Of a stretch of DNA of 64,000 nucleotides, positions 59,335-64,000 are shown piece by piece. Position 1 is the stretch's first letter, and every line of letters starts with the position of its first letter. The translations under genes and the position numbers were made by a program. The stretch lies in NCBI GenBank assembly GCA_030077755.1, contig JAQJZZ010000010.1:5890001-5954000 (forward strand), read 5' to 3'. The DNA comes from Filosporella fistucella (taxonomy: Eukaryota > Ascomycota > Leotiomycetes > Helotiales). The notes under the pieces were generated by a model, which worked only from the letters and a program-made list of their open reading frames with translations, was not told where the DNA came from and did no database searches.

Positions 59335-60635
59335 GTGGTCGGCCGCGATCTCCCAAATATGCGCCCCAATGGGGAAGACCATCAGGGGCTCGGGGGAGTC
59401 GTAGAAGGGGAGAGTGGGAATGGGATGAACATCGCGTGGAGGAGATTGATAGCGATGATGACACAGATACACAAGGCGTTGGGTTGAATTTTGACAAAAA
59501 ACGATTTGCTAGCGATCCTCTTCAGTTTACCGGGATCGATTTATCTTCTAGGTCTAGGAGGAGTTATATTGCTGATTCGGAGGAGTCTTCAGGAGATTCC
59601 GAGGAGTCAGAGGTGGAGGGAATTGATGCTTTGCAGATTGCTTTAAGAGATAAAGAGGAAGCGCTTGTACAGTCTGCGCTTGCTCGGATTCGACGTGCTC
59701 AAGAAAAGGGGAAGAGGGAGGTTAAACTTAATCAAGAGGAGTTGGACGCATTAGAGAAAAGACGAAAGCGGATGCAAGCTGCTGCTACTACCAAAAAGGA
59801 TCGAAAAGGTAGTGGTGAAAGTAGTGGGAGCGAGAGGAGAAGAAATAGGACGATCTCAGTATCAATTGCAGCAACTGAACCTGCAAGTCGTCCAAGCAGT
59901 CGAAAGAGGGCGAAGAGTAAGTCCAAAAAGGACGAACCTCCTCCACCGGCCAATGCACCTGGAATGTTGGTTGCTGCTCCAGACGGCGTTCAGTACACTC
60001 CTCTCGGTAATTTCGCACAGCAACCTCACCTTTCTTCCCCCAATCGTCCACGATCAGCTACCGCCCAACTCCGAGGCGCTCCCCCAGCATTCTATGCCTA
60101 TGCTTCAGGCTCTCGATATTTCTCAGAAGGCAATCGCCCTGCTTCTTCCTCATCGAACAGTTCCCGTCGTCCTCTTCCAGATGAACAAGATTGGAGACCA
60201 GCCAGTTCCCGCCGTTCTTCTGCTTCCTCTCGTGGCTCCGTACCAGATCCTTTTGAATACCAGGTCTCATCTGATGCGCCACCTCCTATCCCCCCTCAAT
60301 ACCTTCAAGGACAAGGTTCTGGGAGGAGGAATATGGCAGGTTCACAGCAGGAAGTCGCTTATGGCTCTGTAAGGAGGAGTCTTCCTGCTGGATTTGCCAA
60401 TGCTAGGGCTAGGCCTAGTGTTGAGAGCATGAGACGTAGAGAGAGGGATGATAGGGATGAGCTGGCGAATAGCAGTGAGGAAGAAGATGAGAGTGATGAT
60501 CAAGGGAATGGGGTCCAAGTTTTCGATGAGGAGCAGGAGAGAGAAAGAGAGCGTGAGAGGGTAGTTAGGAAACCTGTTGGTGGGGGAAGTGGTGCTGCTA
60601 GTGGGGGAAGTACGAGGAGGAAGGGGAAGAGGTGA
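59310..60635 (+). CDS. Long disordered frame overlapping the PRA1 3' end, no usable ATG
   Basis: Open from 59310 to the stop at 60633-60635 (441 codons), in the -1 frame relative to PRA1 and overlapping its last 25 nt. It looks coding over its whole length: FRGGGLGGRPRSPKYAPQWG, RGEWEWDEHRVEEIDSDDDT, then a helical Glu/Lys block (ALQIALRDKEEALVQSALAR, KLNQEELDALEKRRKRM), basic Ser-rich segments (SRKRAKSKSKK), Pro-rich (DEPPPPANAPG) and acidic/basic repeats to the C-terminus. The first in-frame ATG is at 59772, more than 150 codons in; a GTG lies at 59436. It therefore needs an upstream exon, a frameshift from PRA1, non-AUG initiation or a sequence error. I do not recognise a family. Confidence 0.55.
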   Translation, partial: GFFRGGGLGGRPRSPKYAPQWGRPSGARGSRRRGEWEWDEHRVEEIDSDDDTDTQGVGLNFDKKRFASDPLQFTGIDLSSRSRRSYIADSEESSGDSEESEVEGIDALQIALRDKEEALVQSALARIRRAQEKGKREVKLNQEELDALEKRRKRMQAAATTKKDRKGSGESSGSERRRNRTISVSIAATEPASRPSSRKRAKSKSKKDEPPPPANAPGMLVAAPDGVQYTPLGNFAQQPHLSSPNRPRSATAQLRGAPPAFYAYASGSRYFSEGNRPASSSSNSSRRPLPDEQDWRPASSRRSSASSRGSVPDPFEYQVSSDAPPPIPPQYLQGQGSGRRNMAGSQQEVAYGSVRRSLPAGFANARARPSVESMRRRERDDRDELANSSEEEDESDDQGNGVQVFDEEQERERERERVVRKPVGGGSGAASGGSTRRKGKR

Positions 60636-62194
60636 TCTACCTTTTTTCCCCTTCTTGCTTGACTCTGAAACGAAACTGGTTATTATTCTTTTTGCGTTTC
60701 TTTCTTGCTTTTCTACCTAGGGAATAGACTTTTTTGCTTTCTTCTTCATATCATGCGTATTTAAATTTTGTGTGATATGTATTCATTGCTACCTTGTGCC
60801 AATTTTGGATTGTGATCAAACTTCTGTGTGAAAGTAGATGTGGGAGGGAACACAAGATCTTGTGTTCAAGTGATGTAATAGTGAGGAATTTGATATCCTT
60901 GTTTGAATTGCAGAAGCTTCCGAAGTATTTTCTAGGTAGCTAGGCTCCTTTTTTAAAGAGGCAGCTTTTTAGATCGTTCAAACACACTCTAAACATTAAT
61001 TTTACACAGAGCAGACTTGGACCTACTGGTATAAAGTATTTAATCAGTGATACTTTGATATCTACCCAACTTGGAGACTTTCGAGAGCTTGAGAAGCACC
61101 ATAGGCAATACCAATATGATTTCTATTGTACTTGGGAGGTAAGCAGCTAGGGTGAACATGAAACGGGATGTTGAAAATTCTACTGCTTGAACCTCTTCTC
61201 TCTGGTCGTAGAGTTTCTTGCTAGATGATTTTATATAGTGTTTACATCTTTACCATATTTGACCATCGCACTTTCATCGTCCCTGTACCCCTCATCCTTT
61301 GATTCCCTGAGTTATCCCCCTCGCCTAGCCCGAGAATACTTGGAGAACCTCTGGTATTCTATCCTTTTCTACACAGCTTTCATTTTTTCAATAATCGCTA
61401 CTTCAAACAAAGCTATCTACACGTGTTGAGGATCTCCCATCACACTTGCCCAACAAAGTAACAATTACCAAGAAGAAGTTGCATTACTGGTCAGCTTTCA
61501 GTTGTTTGAATCGCCCTCCTTTCTAAATTAATAGAGAGCGGGGAAAAAAAAACCGTGGTTCCAAAAAATCAAAATAGCAAAACTCCTCCACTCCGCCGTG
61601 AAGCGAGGGTGGACTAGAAACCCCAAAGGGGTTTTAAAGCAGAAGGGTCTCCCCTTTACCTCTCCGCCAAGTTAACGTTTCCAAGGCGGAGGTAGTGGGC
61701 GTGGAGTGGTTATTTGGGTATAAGTCATATGGATGAAGCTAGCGTTGAGATTGCGGGTGCTACTTAGATTAGGTAGTGTTTTCCTCTTTGGGCGGAGAGT
61801 AAGCTTTGTTTCACCAGAATGTTTCTGTCATAGCGAAGAGAGGTATATGCCCCAGGATATGATTTACCCTCTCATGATCCATCATTACCGTCTGCAGCCT
61901 GTGGGACTCGGTCTCGTAGGAAGGGGGGGGATAGTGATGTATTGGGGTATTTCATTCATTGTGCTCTATCTACGTACTACATATCTCATCGCTGATATCA
62001 TTTCTGGATCCTGCCCTCCTTAGCCTATAATGGCTCTGTTTACCATGGTCCTGTCCATCAACGGAATACCCTGAACGCCGTCCTTTCCCATCGTATGTCT
62101 AGAGATTGCTAAATTTGAGGCAACTCTCTATTCTGTTTACCATTCTCTGGCCCCTCTATCATAAGAGACCTCATCATCCATGGAAAAGAGCTCT
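60636..62194. other. Convergent intergenic region with a hairpin-rich segment
   Basis: About 1.6 kb with no supported gene; ORFs at 61238..61429 and 61733..62023 lack domains. The segment at 61583-61710 contains several inverted repeats and is listed separately. Confidence 0.5.
61583..61710. repeat. Hairpin-rich, MITE-like segment
   Basis: Contains AAACCCC-aaa-GGGGTTT (61618-61634) and CTCCGCC (61662-61668) paired with GGCGGAG (61685-61691) across a 16-nt loop. The edges carry imperfect inverted words: CTCCACTCCGCC near 61586 and GGCGTGGAGTGG near 61699. GC content is higher than in the flanks. No transposase. Confidence 0.5.
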
Positions 62195-63099
62195 TTAAAG
62201 CCCAACAGCATGACTGAAGACTTTCTGAGCAAGCTGACTCAAAAGCCTTGACTTATCCGCAACAGGTAGCTCTTGAAATACTATTTCCATCAATCAGTCC
62301 CGCCCTCCCAAGACAGGTATAAGAATACTCACCAGCATAAACACTCTTCCCCTTCGCATCCCTCACACTCCCCAACCTATTCCCCGCCACGGCACCTGCA
62401 ACCATGCCCGGAAAATTCGCAACGATAAATCCCATAGCACCACCACTCAACCCCCCAACCACACTCCAGAACTTCCCCGTGGGTGTTCCTCCATTCTCAG
62501 CCATTCCCTCCTCCCTTAACATCTCCTCAAATACATCTCCAAACTGTTCATTCTGGAACCTCTCTCCCTCCTCTTTCGTCTTGGCCTTCGCTCCGAATCC
62601 GAAACTGGACCACGGGAATCCACCTGGTGCTGGACCAGGATCAGGAATATCGGCGTCGCCGTCGGAATCCCATGCTGTGGAAGCGGAAGAGGCGCCAGAG
62701 GGGAAGGATTGGTAGGCGCGTGCGGAGTCGTAGTCTCGACGGCGAGAGGGCTCTGAGAGAGTGTAGTAGGCGTCGTTTATGAGTTGGAATTTACGGGTTC
62801 TTTCGGCGCGCTCTGGGGAGTCGGAGGGGACTCGGTCAGGGTGGGTTTTGAGTGCTGCTCTGGAGGGAGTTAGTTTTGAATATTGGGTTGGGGATGTTGG
62901 TGGGGGAGGGGTATAGAGGGGAGTAAAGATGGAAGGATAGGTGAAATATGTAAGGGAGAGGTTAAGTACCTTTTATAAGCATCTCTAATCTGTTGCTGTG
63001 TTGCTGTTGGTGCAACTCCCAGAGCAGCATCTAAATACTATCAGTAAAGACCAGGCACGCAAGGCTGTATAACTCACAGTAATCGATAGGAGGAGTCAT
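62195..63099 (-). CDS. J-domain (DnaJ-like) protein
   Basis: Minus-strand exons 63099..63078 (22 nt), 63030..62970, 62859..62333 and 62280..62195 give 231 residues; introns of 47, 110 and 52 nt are all GT-AG. The J domain spans residues ~5-70: IDYYAALGVAPTATQQQIRD, AYKRAALKTHPDR with HPD at 34-36, then RKFQLINDAYYTLSEPSRRR and DYDSARAY. A Gly/Pro/Ser-rich linker with FPWSSFGFGAKAKTKEEGERF follows. A hydrophobic Gly-rich segment (VVGGLSGGAMGFIVANFPGM, then VAGAVAGNRLGSVRD) could insert in or lie on a membrane. The tail is VFQELPVADKSRLLSQLAQK. It lacks the zinc-finger and client-binding domains of DnaJA, so it is a specialised Hsp70 co-chaperone. The last acceptor was chosen because TATTTCAAGAG restores VFQELP. 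Confidence 0.88.
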
Positions 63100-63726
63100 T
63101 GTGGCGATTCACGACTGATTCTACTCCGGTTCCGTAGTTAGAGTCCAGAAAGTACAAGTCTAAATCTGATGTACAGAGGAAGTTGAAGAGCAAGTCAAAA
63201 AATAGAGAAAAGAGCTTGTGCAGTCCCGAGTATCAGGTTGTCCTCCAGTCCAGTCACTTGGCTTGGATGTGGTGCGTCACTGTGGCGGTGCTCGGTGCAT
63301 TCACAGGATAAAGCCACATCTCCAGAATCCATCTCGTTTCAGCCCCTGTCCATCGACAATCACGTGAATCAGTCCACACCCCTGTCACTACTCGGCCCAG
63401 CCCCTCCAATAACCCAGCGGTGAAGAAAGCTGGAGCTGACATCCTGTCGCATCGCAAGCTTCCTTTCACTCACTCAATTACGGAGTACTTACTCCATCAC
63501 AACTTGAATTGCTACCCAAGCTCCATTTCAACCCGAATTCTATTGCGAGTCAGTTCAAGCAAGCTTTATTTATCGAGCATTGCCCATCCCGGACCTATCA
63601 ATATCAATTACCTTTGGACAGTTGTTTGAGAGTGCTGGTTTTACGAGCTTGAGCTTGAGCTTGGACGGAGCGGACAAACTTTCATAGCTACGGATTCAAG
63701 GAGAGAATTAAGACAAAACAATCAAG
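63100..63726. other. Divergent intergenic region
   Basis: Between the J-protein start and the final partial gene. The right end carries GAGCTTGAGCTTGAGCTTGGA (about 63649-63668), a short tandem repeat. No gene seen. Confidence 0.5.
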
Positions 63727-64000
63727 ATGGGATGGTTTGATGGCGCCTCTGATATAGGCAGTTCTCACAGCCATCGAAAGAGTAGCTCAGGGAGACATCA
63801 TTCTCATTCTTCTCCGCGCGCGAGCTCCATTTTTGGGGGCGGGGATCATAAGCACAATTCTTCGAGGTCGAGTTTCTTTGGTGGTAAGCTCTTCAACTAC
63901 TGATATCAACTACGCATCCAACAAGGGAATATGCGGGGCAGACAAGGAAACTAGCTGACTTTTCTACACAGGTTTCGGAGGTTCCCATCGTTCGACATCT
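63727..64000 (+). CDS. Ser/His/Gly-rich protein, N-terminal part (continues past the window)
   Basis: Exon 63727..63883, an 88-nt intron (GTAAGC...CACAG, 63884..63971) and a second exon from 63972 running off the end. The frame begins MGWFDGASDIGSSHSHRKSS, then SGRHHSHSSPRASSIFGGGD and HKHNSSRSSFFGGFGGSHRS. The composition (Ser, His, Gly, Arg) suggests a disordered protein. No signal peptide and no recognised domain in the visible 62 residues. The ATG has a fair context (caagATGg). Confidence 0.65.

Overview
This 64 kb window is nuclear DNA of a filamentous ascomycete (Pezizomycotina; Leotiomycetes is my inference from overall feel, not proven). The evidence is eukaryotic gene structure with short GT-AG introns, mostly 42-70 nt. 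The gene set is also fungal: a HET-domain protein, a G1 (eqolisin) glutamic peptidase, ERJ5, a PX-PH-RhoGAP protein of the Bem3 type and a SERCA-type calcium ATPase (absent from budding yeast). I rebuilt exon structures by hand; nearly all multi-exon models below close in frame with GT-AG splice sites.

Layout. 1-6 kb is accessory: the 3' end of a beta-lactamase-like hydrolase, a secreted G1 peptidase and a zinc-less MDR oxidoreductase. 7-19 kb is mostly housekeeping: NOP14, a membrane-anchored helical-repeat protein divergent from it, a small secreted cysteine protein, a carboxymuconolactone decarboxylase-like protein, cytochrome c peroxidase CCP1 and the U1 snRNP factor PRP39. 20-26 kb is accessory again: a BTB protein, a HET-domain protein and a small orphan. 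26-43 kb is conserved: 14-3-3, SERCA, proteasome beta3 (PUP3), a TUG/UBX Cdc48 cofactor, RPL36 and BEM3. 43.5-49.8 kb is a gene-poor tract with microsatellites, a diverged direct repeat and a perfect 18-bp palindrome. 49.8-64 kb holds a large disordered orphan, a FAH-family hydrolase, ERJ5, PRA1 overlapped by an ORF with no usable ATG, a second J-domain protein and the start of a Ser/His-rich protein.

Functional links. PUP3 and the UBX cofactor are divergent and 563 bp apart, both serving the ubiquitin-proteasome/Cdc48 system. NOP14 and its neighbour are divergent and only 205 bp apart. ERJ5 and PRA1 are divergent and both serve the ER/Golgi. No operons, CRISPR arrays, rRNA or tRNA genes were seen.

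Most unusual points: an 8-nt micro-exon in the 14-3-3 gene; a PUP3 gene whose first coding exon is only the ATG, followed by a 19-nt exon; the ATG-less ORF overlapping PRA1; and a hairpin-rich MITE-like segment near 61.6 kb. I did not find a convincing entirely new multi-gene system.
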